Below, one piece after another: positions 20,421-28,097 of a stretch of 59,330 nucleotides of DNA (its first letter is position 1; each line of letters begins with the position of its first letter). Origin of the DNA: a virus. The notes below the pieces were generated by a model that saw nothing but the letters and a program-made list of their open reading frames with translations, was not told the DNA's origin and ran no database searches. The position numbers and the translations under genes were made by a program. The stretch covers positions 1 through 59,330 of IMG/VR virus record IMGVR_UViG_3300050821_008403. One strand, given 5' to 3'.

Positions 20421-23400
20421 TCACTCGGCCGCCTGCCGCAAGGGCACGTTTTGCACCTTCTCGTTCAAAACTTCGACGATCCTACTTGGCAGGCGCCAGC
20501 CTTTGATGAGCCCATAGATCGCTGGAATGACTACAAGCGTCAGTATGGTCGAGGAGATCATGCCGCCGATCATGGGCACGGCAATGCGCTGCATCACCTC
20601 TGATCCGGTCCCGGTGCTCCACAGGATCGGCACGAGACCCGCCATGATGGCGACGACCGTCATCATCTTCGGGCGGACGCGCTCCACGGCGCCGAGCATG
20701 ATCGCCTCGTGGAGATCGGATCTCGCGAAGGGGCGTCCGTCGCGCGCTCGTTCGGACCTGAGCTCGGCCATGGCCTGATCGAGATAGATCAGCATGACGA
20801 CCCCGGTCTCGGCAGCGACGCCGGCGAGCGCAATAAAGCCTACCGCGACCGCAACCGACATGTTGAAGCCGAGCCACCACATCAGCCACACGCCCCCGAC
20901 GAGTGCGAAGGGCAAGGACAGCATGACGATCAGGGTCTCGGTGAGCCTCTGGAAGTTCAGGTAGAGCAGAAGGAAGATGATCAACAGCGTAAGCGGGACG
21001 ACGATTTGCATCCGCGCCTTGGCCCTCTCAAGATATTCGAACTGTCCGCTCCAACCTATCGAATAACCCGTGGGCAGCTTGACCTGATCCGCCACCGCTC
21101 TTTGCGCATCGGCGACATATCCGCCGAGATCGCGGCCATTGATGTCGACATAGATGTAGGCTGCGAGCTGACCGTTCTCGGTGCGGATCGAGGTGGCCCC
21201 GCGTGTAAGGCTCACTCTCGCCACCTCCCCGAGCGGCACGGCACCGCCGCCCGGCAGAGGCACCTCCACATCTGTGGCAATCGCCTGCGGGCTCGATCTG
21301 AGATCGCGCGGATAGCGGATATTCACGCCGTAGCGCTCGCGTCCCTCGACCGCTGTCGTGACCGTCTCGCCCCCCAGCGCAGTTGCAATCACGTCCTGCA
21401 CATCGCCGACGGACAAGCCATAGCGGCCGAGCGCCTCGCGATCAGGGATGATCTCGAGATAGTAGCCTCCGATCACCCGCTCGGCATAAGCGCTGGATGT
21501 CCCGGGCACTGTCCTCAAGGTCGCCTCGACCTGGCGTGCCACCTTCTCGATTTCTCCAAGGTCGTTGCCGAATACCTTGACGCCGACTGGCGTGCGTATC
21601 CCGGTCGAAAGCATGTCGATACGAGCCCGAATCGGCATGGTCCAGGCATTTGAGACACCCGGAAACTGCAACGCCTTATCCATCTCCGTCTTGAGGCTGT
21701 CGATGGTCACGCCGGGCCGCCATTCGCTTTTCGGTTTGAGGTTGATGACGGTCTCGAACATCTCGGTAGGAGCGGGATCGGTAGCGGTCGCGGCTCGGCC
21801 CGCCTTGCCATAAACCGACTCGACCTCAGGAAACGACTTGATGATGCGGTCCTGGACTTGCAGAAGCTCGGCGGATTTCGTGATCGAGATGCCGGGCAGG
21901 GTCGTCGGCATATAGAACAGCGTGCCTTCGTCGAGACTAGGCATGAACTCGGAGCCGAGCTGACGCGCCGGCCAGACGGTCACGGCGATTGCGGCGAGCG
22001 CCAACAATATCGTGAAGCTCTTCGCCTTCAGCACGCCACGAATAATCGGGCGGTAAAGCCAAATCAGCAGCCGGTTGATCGGGTTTCTCTTCTCGGAGAT
22101 GATCTTTCCCCTTATGAAGGTCACCATGAGCGCGGGCACGAGCGTCACCGAGAGCAAAGCTGCGGCCGCCATTGCAAAAGTCTTGGTGAAGGCCAGCGGC
22201 CCGAAAAGCCGGCCTTCCTGCGATTCGAGCGTAAAGATCGGCAGGAACGACACCGTGATAACAAGGAGGCTCAAGAAGAGCGCTGGACCGACCTGGCTTG
22301 CCGCGTCGACGAGGATCTGACGACGCAGCCTGTCCGGCGGCGCGCGCTCGAGATGCTTGTGGGCGTTCTCGATCATCACGATGGCGGCGTCGATCATGGC
22401 CCCGACCGCTATAGCGATGCCTCCGAGGCTCATAATGTTCGAGCCGAGCCCGATCAGCTTCATGCCGGCGAACGCGATCAGGATACCAACCGGCAGCATG
22501 AGAATGGCGACCAACGCGCTGCGCAAATGCAGCAGGAAGACCACGCAGACGAGTGCGACAATGACGCTCTCCTCGGTGAGCGTCTTTCTGAGGGTCTCGA
22601 TCGCCGCCTCGATCAACCGCGACCGGTCATAGACCGGAACAATCTCCACGCCCTTAGGCAGGCTTGCGGTAATGTCGGCGAGTTGCTGTTTCACATTCTT
22701 GATCACGGTCAGAGCGTTGGCACCGAAACGCTGCAGCACGATGCCGCTCGCGACCTCGCCTTCGCCATTCAGCTCGGCGATCCCGCGCCGCTCGTCAGGG
22801 CCAATCTCGACGCGAGCCACATCCTTGAGGCGCAACGGGGTTCCGCCGCTGGTCTTGAGCACGATGTTTTCGATATCGGCCGGTGATCGGATATAGCCGC
22901 GCCCGCGAACCATGAACTCGAACTCGGAGAGCTCAAGCGTGCGGCCGCCAACATCGCGATTGCTGGCGCGCACAGCGTCGCGCAGGGCCGACAAAGAGAT
23001 GCCTTGGGCGCGTAGACGCAGCGGATCGACGACGATGTTGTATTGCTTGACGAAGCCGCCGACGCTCGCGACCTCGGCAACACCGTCGGCCTTGGAAGCG
23101 GAGAAGCGGATGACCCAATCTTGCAGTGAGCGCAGCTCGGCGAGGGTCATGTCCTTTGCGATGACGGCGTATTGATAGACCCAGCCGACGCCGGTCGCAT
23201 CCGGGCCGAGGCCCGGCGTCACGCCGGCAGGCAGGCGCTTCGACGCGGCATTAAGGTATTCGAGCACGCGGCTCCTGGCCCAGTAAGGATCAGTGCCGTC
23301 CTCGAAGATGATGTAGACGAAGGACACGCCGAAGAAGGAGAAGCCACGCACCACCTTGGACTTCGGCACGGTCAGCATGGCCGTCGTCAGCGGGTATGTG

Positions 23401-23594
23401 ACCTGATCTTCGACGACCTGCGGCGCCTGTCCGGGATAATCCGTGAAGACGATAACCTGAACGTCAGACAGGTCCGGGATGGCGTCGAGCGGCAGGGTCT
23501 TGAGCGCATAAACGCCGGCCACGATGGCGAAGGCAGTGCCGACCAAAATCAAGATCAGGTTGTGCGCCGACCAGGCGATCAGGCGCGCGATCAT
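20421..23594 (-). CDS. cusA: CusA/CzcA-type heavy-metal efflux RND pump
   Basis: This 1057-residue protein is a full-length heavy-metal RND transporter of the inner membrane. Residues 1-30 form the first membrane helix, followed by the diagnostic LPLDAIPDLSDVQV and the porter domain (GLGPDATGVGWVYQYAV). The central membrane block starts near residue 335 with SVIVALVCVVFLLH and includes the proton-relay region GGIAIAVGAMIDAAIVM with its Asp. The second porter half carries the periplasmic methionines typical of Cu(I)/Ag(I) pumps (EFMPSLDEGTLFYMPTTLPG). It overlaps the adaptor gene by four bases. No outer-membrane channel gene is present nearby. Cu/Ag versus Zn/Co specificity is not certain. Confidence 0.88.
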   Translation of the reverse strand: MIARLIAWSAHNLILILVGTAFAIVAGVYALKTLPLDAIPDLSDVQVIVFTDYPGQAPQVVEDQVTYPLTTAMLTVPKSKVVRGFSFFGVSFVYIIFEDGTDPYWARSRVLEYLNAASKRLPAGVTPGLGPDATGVGWVYQYAVIAKDMTLAELRSLQDWVIRFSASKADGVAEVASVGGFVKQYNIVVDPLRLRAQGISLSALRDAVRASNRDVGGRTLELSEFEFMVRGRGYIRSPADIENIVLKTSGGTPLRLKDVARVEIGPDERRGIAELNGEGEVASGIVLQRFGANALTVIKNVKQQLADITASLPKGVEIVPVYDRSRLIEAAIETLRKTLTEESVIVALVCVVFLLHLRSALVAILMLPVGILIAFAGMKLIGLGSNIMSLGGIAIAVGAMIDAAIVMIENAHKHLERAPPDRLRRQILVDAASQVGPALFLSLLVITVSFLPIFTLESQEGRLFGPLAFTKTFAMAAAALLSVTLVPALMVTFIRGKIISEKRNPINRLLIWLYRPIIRGVLKAKSFTILLALAAIAVTVWPARQLGSEFMPSLDEGTLFYMPTTLPGISITKSAELLQVQDRIIKSFPEVESVYGKAGRAATATDPAPTEMFETVINLKPKSEWRPGVTIDSLKTEMDKALQFPGVSNAWTMPIRARIDMLSTGIRTPVGVKVFGNDLGEIEKVARQVEATLRTVPGTSSAYAERVIGGYYLEIIPDREALGRYGLSVGDVQDVIATALGGETVTTAVEGRERYGVNIRYPRDLRSSPQAIATDVEVPLPGGGAVPLGEVARVSLTRGATSIRTENGQLAAYIYVDINGRDLGGYVADAQRAVADQVKLPTGYSIGWSGQFEYLERAKARMQIVVPLTLLIIFLLLYLNFQRLTETLIVMLSLPFALVGGVWLMWWLGFNMSVAVAVGFIALAGVAAETGVVMLIYLDQAMAELRSERARDGRPFARSDLHEAIMLGAVERVRPKMMTVVAIMAGLVPILWSTGTGSEVMQRIAVPMIGGMISSTILTLVVIPAIYGLIKGWRLPSRIVEVLNEKVQNVPLRQAAE

Positions 23595-25033
23595 GGCGTG
23601 GTCTCCGCTGCTGCCATGCCACTCAACGCGGCCTTGAGATTGCTCTCTGCGTCGATCAGGAAATTGGCGGCGACCACCACCCGGTCGCCGGATGCGATGC
23701 CACCTCGGATCTCGGTGTAGCCGCCGCCCTGAACTCCAAGCTTGACCTCACGCGGCTCGAAGCGGCCTTCACCCTTCTCGAGAATCACGATTTGGCGTTT
23801 GCCCGTATCGATAACCGCGCTATCGGGAACGGCGAGAACCGGCTTCGCCGCGCCCGCCGCGATCTCGACATCGGCATACATGTCGGGATGGAGCAGCTCG
23901 TCCGGGTTCGGAATCTCGATCCGCACCTTGATCGAGCGGGTCTCCGGATTGACATGGGGGTGAATGGCCGTGATACGGGCCTGGAACGTCCGCCCCGGAA
24001 GGCCGCGGATTCGAATCGTTGCTAATTGGCCGGGGGCTACGCTCGCAAACTCATATTCGGGCACGTCGGCGAGCACCCACACCGTCGATAGGTCGGCGAT
24101 GCGGAAGAGAACGTCGCCGGCGGCCATCTTCATGCCTTCGGTCGCGTTGCGCAGTAGCACTACGCCGTCGTGCGGGGAGGACCAAATGAAGGCTGGTGGC
24201 ACCTGCCGGGTGCGCTCAATCTCGGCGATGACTTCCGCAGGCACAGCGAGGTTCTCGAGCCGCCGCTTTGCGCCTTCGAGGCCCGGATTGATCTGGAGTT
24301 GGACTGCTGCGGCGGTGATATCGGGCGAGCGGAGCTGCAGCAAAGGCTGACCTTTGTGAACATGGTCTCCGGTCGTGACATTCTCGACGCTGCCGACGAA
24401 GCCGTCAGTCGGAACAGACACGGCCCAGATGCGCCGCTCATCGGGCTGGACAGTGCCCGGCACGCGCAACTCGCGCACGATGACGCGTTCGGAGGCAGTG
24501 TCGCTGCGAACTCCCGTTCGCTGCAGCTTGCCCGGCGCGATCTTGATCGTCGCACCGTTCTCGTCCTCGCCGGCATAGACGGGGACGTAATCCATCCCCA
24601 TCGAATCTTTCTTCGGCACCGGCGAGGTGTCGGGCAGCCCCATGGGGTTGCGATAGTAAAGAACCTTCTTCGGCTCAGCGCTCGCGGAGGCCGCAGATCC
24701 AGCTTCGGCTTCTAGTTTATCGTCGAAGCTGATGTCTTCGCGCACCCGGACCGCAATAAACTCGCGTCCCGCGGCGGTCTTGCGTGGCTCAGCCGCGTAG
24801 ATGGGTTGGCCATCTGGATCGCGATAATAGATCACCGGTCCCGATGGCGCCGGCTTAGCGCTCGGAGGCGCGGCGATCCCCAGTTTGAGCCAGGGGATCG
24901 ATTGGAGCCAGGGCGTGGATTGAAGCCACGGAATTACCGGAAGTTCGGATCCGCTCCGCCCAGCCCGGAAGCCCAGAGCCCCTGCCGCCGATATGGCGAC
25001 GAGGGTCAGGGCGACGCGCCCGGCCCGCTTCAT
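23591..25033 (-). CDS. cusB: CusB-type efflux adaptor with heavy-metal-binding domains
   Basis: A 480-residue periplasmic adaptor. An N-terminal membrane segment or signal (about residues 5-25) is followed by two HMBD-like repeats: a degenerate one (IYYRDPDGQPIYA near 70) and a complete one, YYRNPMGLPDTSPVPKKDSM near 126, with the Met pattern that binds Cu or Ag. Then come the barrel-sandwich and beta-barrel domains of membrane-fusion proteins (GFVGSVENVTTGDHVHKGQ, 'FEPREVKLG'). It delivers metal to CusA and links it to an outer-membrane channel. The start overlaps the upstream gene by four bases, placing it in the same operon. Confidence 0.85.
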   Translation of the reverse strand: MKRAGRVALTLVAISAAGALGFRAGRSGSELPVIPWLQSTPWLQSIPWLKLGIAAPPSAKPAPSGPVIYYRDPDGQPIYAAEPRKTAAGREFIAVRVREDISFDDKLEAEAGSAASASAEPKKVLYYRNPMGLPDTSPVPKKDSMGMDYVPVYAGEDENGATIKIAPGKLQRTGVRSDTASERVIVRELRVPGTVQPDERRIWAVSVPTDGFVGSVENVTTGDHVHKGQPLLQLRSPDITAAAVQLQINPGLEGAKRRLENLAVPAEVIAEIERTRQVPPAFIWSSPHDGVVLLRNATEGMKMAAGDVLFRIADLSTVWVLADVPEYEFASVAPGQLATIRIRGLPGRTFQARITAIHPHVNPETRSIKVRIEIPNPDELLHPDMYADVEIAAGAAKPVLAVPDSAVIDTGKRQIVILEKGEGRFEPREVKLGVQGGGYTEIRGGIASGDRVVVAANFLIDAESNLKAALSGMAAAETTP

Positions 25034-25434
25034 GACACGGCCTTGAAGACGAGCTTGCTTTGAACCGTGCCGTTCTCGCCCTGGATCTTGGCGCCTAGCG
25101 AGAGCTGCCAGCCGCCTGCCATGCCAAGATTGGCCTTGAACTTGTAGACGCCAGATTCCGAACTCGGCATCGGCATGACCTTCGTCACCATTTCCTGCAT
25201 GCCCTCGGGCTCCATATCGAGACGCGTGGCGAAGATGACGGCGTCCGGGACGGGCTTGCCGGTCGTCTTATTGACCAGGCGAACCGCGATGACAGCGTCG
25301 CCTTTCTTGATCTCGGTCTGAATGAGCTGGAACTCGTAGTCGTCGATGTTGGCTCGAGCCTGAGAGCCAATCCCCATAGAGACAAGGCTGATGAGCATCG
25401 CGATGACGATGCGCTTCACGTTCGAAAAGAGCAT
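25030..25434 (-). CDS. YtkA/FixH-like secreted protein of the metal-efflux operon
   Basis: A 134-residue protein with an N-terminal signal peptide (IAMLISLVSMGIGSQARA) and a YtkA/FixH-like Ig domain: 'YEFQLIQTEIKKGDAVIAVRL', 'TGKPVPDAVIFATRLDM', Met-rich 'EPEGMQEMVTKVMPM' and a final strand. Proteins of this type are common immediately upstream of cusAB-like genes and may bind copper in the periplasm through the Met cluster. It overlaps cusB by four bases, so the three genes form one transcription unit read leftward from about 25.5 kb. Confidence 0.7.
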   Translation of the reverse strand: MLFSNVKRIVIAMLISLVSMGIGSQARANIDDYEFQLIQTEIKKGDAVIAVRLVNKTTGKPVPDAVIFATRLDMEPEGMQEMVTKVMPMPSSESGVYKFKANLGMAGGWQLSLGAKIQGENGTVQSKLVFKAVS

Positions 25435-25580
25435 TTCGATATTTCCCGATTTTCATCGTTCCACCGCGTGCTGCGCGGCGCGCCTACGGTGTGGCTTGCC
25501 TATGACTACGCCACGTCTTCACGCCCAGCGGCGTCAAGCCGTGTGGCGCGGTTCGGCCCGCAAAGGGACCGTCGATGAAT

Positions 25581-25964
25581 TCAGGATCGGGGAGGCCTTG
25601 GAGCAGGCGGGTCTAGCAGAAAATCGCGCCAGCTATCGTCGCCCGGCGTTCTCACGTCGGCCACGGCAAACCGGGCCGGAATGGTGACGAAGGCCGCTGG
25701 GACGCCGGGGAAAGACATGCCCAGGCACGAACCTGCCAGCGGGCAAAATTTCGAGCAATCCGGCAAGACGGGTTTCTGATGCGGACAGCAGGGCATGTCG
25801 TCCGAGAAGGGAGCTATCTCGGACATTACCGCCATGGACACGTCATCCATCACTGCCGCGTCATCCATCACTGCCGCGCTCGATGCCATGGCCAGTGGGG
25901 CGGTCAAAAGGCCCACGAGCGCGACGATCGAGAGCAGACGGGGGACGAGCGACCAGAACTGCAT
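25581..25964 (-). CDS. Cys-rich secreted protein near metal-efflux operon
   Basis: A 127-residue protein with a signal-like N-terminus (LLSIVALVGLLTAPLAMA) and a Cys/Met/His cluster: MPCCPHQKP, then CSKFCPLAGSCLGMS. The repeated 'AVMDD' units at residues 30-45 are an oddity. The pattern fits small periplasmic metal-binding proteins found with Cu/Ag efflux genes. It lies 146 bases upstream of the FixH-like gene in the same orientation and may be transcribed with it or separately. Family name not certain. Confidence 0.5.
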   Translation of the reverse strand: MQFWSLVPRLLSIVALVGLLTAPLAMASSAAVMDDAAVMDDVSMAVMSEIAPFSDDMPCCPHQKPVLPDCSKFCPLAGSCLGMSFPGVPAAFVTIPARFAVADVRTPGDDSWRDFLLDPPAPRPPRS

Positions 25965-26154
25965 CCCCAGAGAATATCACAACGCGCCGGGCAAGAGAAG
26001 AAAGGATTGCTTCACATTCCTGTCAGCGGTCCTGCGGCGGATAGCCCCCAGTCGCAAAATGCGTCTATAACCGGCCACGAACGTTGCGTTTTCAGAACGA
26101 GGCGGTGTGGCTTCTTGGGCACCTTTTCCAACCGGACATGATGGCCAGGTTTCC

Positions 26155-26331
26155 TCAGCAAACAGCCGGAAGTTGCGATACGATCGAAATTGACGGATAA
26201 GGCAGATCGATCTGACAAGCCGGCTCCCCGCCGTTGCTGAAATCCACGTCAACGCCGGTCGGGAAGGCGGGATTAGGCGGGCATTGCGACTCCTGGCCCT
26301 GATCAATCCACCGCACGCGATGCTTACTCAT
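26155..26331 (-). pseudogene. Small phage protein cut short at a junction
   Basis: ATG 26331 overlaps the upstream gene's stop in ATGAGTAA and opens a 58-codon frame. The first 46 residues (MSKHRVRWIDQGQESQCPPN, then FPTGVDVDFS and CQIDLPYP) match a small Cys-containing phage protein I recognise, whose usual continuation is a Cys-rich second half. After LPYP (about 26194) the reading changes to unrelated SISIVSQLPAVC and stops. This marks a recombination or insertion boundary between phage DNA and the metal-efflux segment. No gene is visible in 25965-26154. Confidence 0.5.
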
Positions 26332-26743
26332 GGCGCGGCCCTATCAGCAATTGCGTGGGAGCCTTGCCCGACGCGAGCATGGTGGCGAGCTGAGGCCGGA
26401 ACTCCTCATACACGGTGCTGCCGTGCGGGGTAACGATGTCGCTCAAGAACTGTTCCTCGACACTCGAGATGCCGGCCTCGACGGTTTCCAGCTTGGCCCG
26501 GATGATCATCAGCAAGGTGCGCCAGCGCGAGCGCTTCAACCGATCGTGCTGGACAGGTTTCAGATTGCCGGCCGGGAATGGCAGAGTGATCTTGATCAAC
26601 GTCTTTCCGAGGAAGAATCCGACCTGCGCGCGATGCGGCTCCTCGGCGCAATAGAAGCGGTCGGCGCCGTGCTTAGCGAGCAGCGTTTGGATTTCGGTCT
26701 TGGTGTTGGCAATGGGCACACGTGTATCGGCAGCGTAAGCCAT
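26324..26743 (-). CDS. Conserved phage protein of unknown function
   Basis: This 139-residue protein belongs to a group often found in early regions of alphaproteobacterial prophages: TKTEIQTLLAKHGAD and FYCAEEPHRAQVGFFLGKT, then 'RWRTLLMIIRAKLETVEAGI' and 'EEQFLSDIVTPHG'. The last two segments are its most conserved part, a helix followed by a short loop. It has no membrane or catalytic motif that I recognise. Coupling with the truncated downstream gene shows it is part of a leftward phage operon. Confidence 0.6.
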   Translation of the reverse strand: MAYAADTRVPIANTKTEIQTLLAKHGADRFYCAEEPHRAQVGFFLGKTLIKITLPFPAGNLKPVQHDRLKRSRWRTLLMIIRAKLETVEAGISSVEEQFLSDIVTPHGSTVYEEFRPQLATMLASGKAPTQLLIGPRHE

Positions 26744-26817
26744 AGCAACCTCTCCGCTTCGTTTGCCGTCGCCGTCGCGCAGGGCTGGCCGGAGAGCCGC
26801 CGCGCGCCGCGCGCCGC

Positions 26818-27111
26818 TTATCCCAGGCCCGGGCGACGCGATCGGCCGCCAGCGGCCCGCCCTGGGGCCATCACGGCGGCCCGCGCCCGTCGCGCCGCGA
26901 GAATGGTGCGGTTGCCGGCGATCTCGACCATTTCCGCGTCGGTCAGGGGCCGCAGCCGCAGGCGCTCGCCGAAGGCCATGACGTGTCCGCAGTAGAGACA
27001 GATGGTGATGTCATCGGGCTTCGGCCGATGGTCGCCATCGAAGCTCGTGACAGCGTCCATGACCTTGCCACAAGCGAGGCAGGCGCAAGGCGGGGTGCGG
27101 GTTTCCCGCAT
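26818..27111 (-). CDS. Zinc-ribbon phage protein
   Basis: A 97-residue protein with two Cys pairs, CACLAC (residues 8-13) and CLYC (38-41), flanking SFDGDHRPKPDDITI, a zinc ribbon arrangement. A helical tail follows (TDAEMVEIAGN). The start ATG 27111 overlaps the preceding stop by one base. Small zinc-ribbon proteins of this sort are widespread in prophages; a nucleic-acid or protein contact role is assumed, not shown. Confidence 0.6.
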   Translation of the reverse strand: MRETRTPPCACLACGKVMDAVTSFDGDHRPKPDDITICLYCGHVMAFGERLRLRPLTDAEMVEIAGNRTILAARRARAAVMAPGRAAGGRSRRPGLG

Positions 27112-27389
27112 CAGGCATGGCCCTGGACTTCGGGTTGGCCCTCGAAGCGCGCGATCATCTCCTTGAAGAGCACCACGAGGTCGCCCCGATCGGCGCCGTT
27201 CGAGATGAAGTTGCAGCGCCCGCTCGTGTCACCGAAGGGGAATACCAGCAGTACAAAGCCGACAGACCGATCTTTGCCACGCAGGTCGCCGTTGAAGTAA
27301 CGATCGATGGCGTGCGCCAGGGCCTCCATCTGCTCCTGGTATTCCGGGTCGATCGGTGCGTCGCCGAGTGTATACTTGTCAGAGGGCAT
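27111..27389 (-). CDS. Small phage protein, unknown function
   Basis: A 92-residue acidic protein. A helix (YQEQMEALAHAIDRYFNG) is followed by strands with 'VGFVLLVFPFGD' and 'GRCNFISNGADRGDLVVL' and a C-terminal helix. The 'NFISNGADR.DL' motif is common to small phage proteins of this type. It overlaps the next upstream gene by 11 bases. No known enzyme motif. Confidence 0.55.
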   Translation of the reverse strand: MPSDKYTLGDAPIDPEYQEQMEALAHAIDRYFNGDLRGKDRSVGFVLLVFPFGDTSGRCNFISNGADRGDLVVLFKEMIARFEGQPEVQGHA

Positions 27390-27690
27390 GGCTGTTGCTG
27401 TCGGTGATCGAAGTGATGGCTTGCAGCACCATGCGGCGGATGTAGGTGTCGCGCGGCCCGGTCACATACTTGCCGCGCGTCGCCATGATCTGGCAGTGCA
27501 GCGCCTGATCGACGAAGGCCTCGACGCTGAGGGCTTCGTTGTCGTTCTTGCGATCGACGCTGGTCATCGCTTGCCGCATCTTATTGTCCGTGCGGACGAG
27601 CGGCCGCACGGTGTCGCCGATCTCCTGCTCCATCTTGGTTAGACTGGCCTCGATGGCGTCCGTCATCTTGTTCGTCGGCTGGTCAGTCAT
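27379..27690 (-). CDS. Small phage protein, unknown function
   Basis: From ATG 27690 the product is 103 residues, largely helical: NKMTDAIEASLTKMEQEIGD, then 'MRQAMTSVDRKNDNEALSVEAFVDQALH'. A GGAGG site lies just upstream (CAGAGGAGGCTACGGCT), which fixes the start; frames further upstream run into the tRNA-like repeat region and are not credible. It is the first of five leftward phage genes that end at the truncated gene at 26155. Confidence 0.55.
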   Translation of the reverse strand: MTDQPTNKMTDAIEASLTKMEQEIGDTVRPLVRTDNKMRQAMTSVDRKNDNEALSVEAFVDQALHCQIMATRGKYVTGPRDTYIRRMVLQAITSITDSNSHAL

Positions 27691-27726
27691 AGCCGTAGCC
27701 TCCTCTGTACCGTTGACATTGGAAGC

Positions 27727-27775
27727 GGGAGCGCGTCGCACTCTTGGCGGTCCACCGAATCGAGGACGCGCTCCC
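27727..27775. repeat. 11-base perfect inverted repeat (hairpin)
   Basis: GGGAGCGCGTC at 27727-27737 pairs perfectly with GACGCGCTCCC at 27765-27775 around a 27-base loop. There is no following T tract, so it is not a terminator. It may be a recombinase or regulator site next to the tRNA-like repeat. Confidence 0.6.
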
Positions 27776-27793
27776 TGACCCGGCTTGCGCCGG

Positions 27794-27819
27794 GGTTCGA
27801 ATCCCAGGTTCGAATCCCA
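27794..27819. repeat. Tandem tRNA T-arm-like repeat, candidate att core
   Basis: GGTTCGAATCCCA occurs twice in direct tandem (27794-27806 and 27807-27819) and is followed by ACCCGCCA. The unit is the T-loop and 3' stem of a tRNA, yet no D or anticodon arm can be folded upstream. It fits a duplicated 3' tRNA end left by integration at a tRNA gene. Confidence 0.5.
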
Positions 27820-27846
27820 ACCCGCCAAGTTTTTTTACACTGCCGA

Positions 27847-27976
27847 CTAAGCTATTGATATTTAAGGGGCCGGATGGGCCAAGATTTTACCGGTCGGAGG
27901 GCCTAAGCGATTGATATCGCTCACAGATGCCCTAACCCACCCCTTCCGCCACCTGCCAATTATATCAATAGCTTAG
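27847..27976. repeat. Three copies of a 15-base integrase/excisionase-type element
   Basis: CTAAGCTATTGATAT at 27847-27861 recurs as a perfect inverse at 27962-27976 and as a one-mismatch direct copy, CTAAGCGATTGATAT, at 27903-27917. Spacing between starts is 56 and 59 bases. Such evenly spaced arm sites are typical of tyrosine-integrase or excisionase binding. Confidence 0.6.
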
Positions 27977-27982
27977 GCCGTT

Positions 27983-28005
27983 TTTTACAGTCGCCTTTTA
28001 CAGTC
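27983..28005. repeat. Paired TTTTACAGTC direct repeats
   Basis: TTTTACAGTC occurs at 27983-27992 and 27996-28005, a 13-base period. A related TTTTACACTG lies at 27833-27842. The period slightly exceeds one helical turn, and the pair sits between the 15-base elements and the integrase stop. Confidence 0.45.
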
Positions 28006-28097
28006 CGCTTCGCTTTTTGTTCGCGCCGGCCTCTTTTTAGCTAGACGGCCTTGCGGGGAGCCTCGCCCGCCGCTCAGCCCGCTCATCCACAAAAGGC

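Larger units (their letters stand above)
27691..28097. other. Noncoding attachment-site-like region beside integrase
   Basis: About 400 bases without a gene, lying just downstream of the integrase. It holds a long hairpin, a tandem tRNA T-arm-like repeat ending in ACCCGCCA, three copies of a 15-base element, and paired TTTTACAGTC repeats. This density of short repeats next to a tyrosine recombinase is what attL/attP regions look like: a tRNA-derived core plus integrase and excisionase arm sites. The core itself cannot be proved without the other end. Confidence 0.5.

Noticed and set aside
21858-22886. 342-residue plus-strand frame inside cusA
   Set aside because: Antisense to a fully conserved RND pump; composition is His/Asp/Arg-rich as expected for a shadow frame.
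27745-27828. A tRNA gene ending at the TTCGAAT/ACCCGCCA sequence
   Set aside because: The ends pair partly (TGGCGGT with ACCCGCCA), but no D arm or anticodon arm folds and the T stem does not pair; the T-arm unit is simply duplicated.
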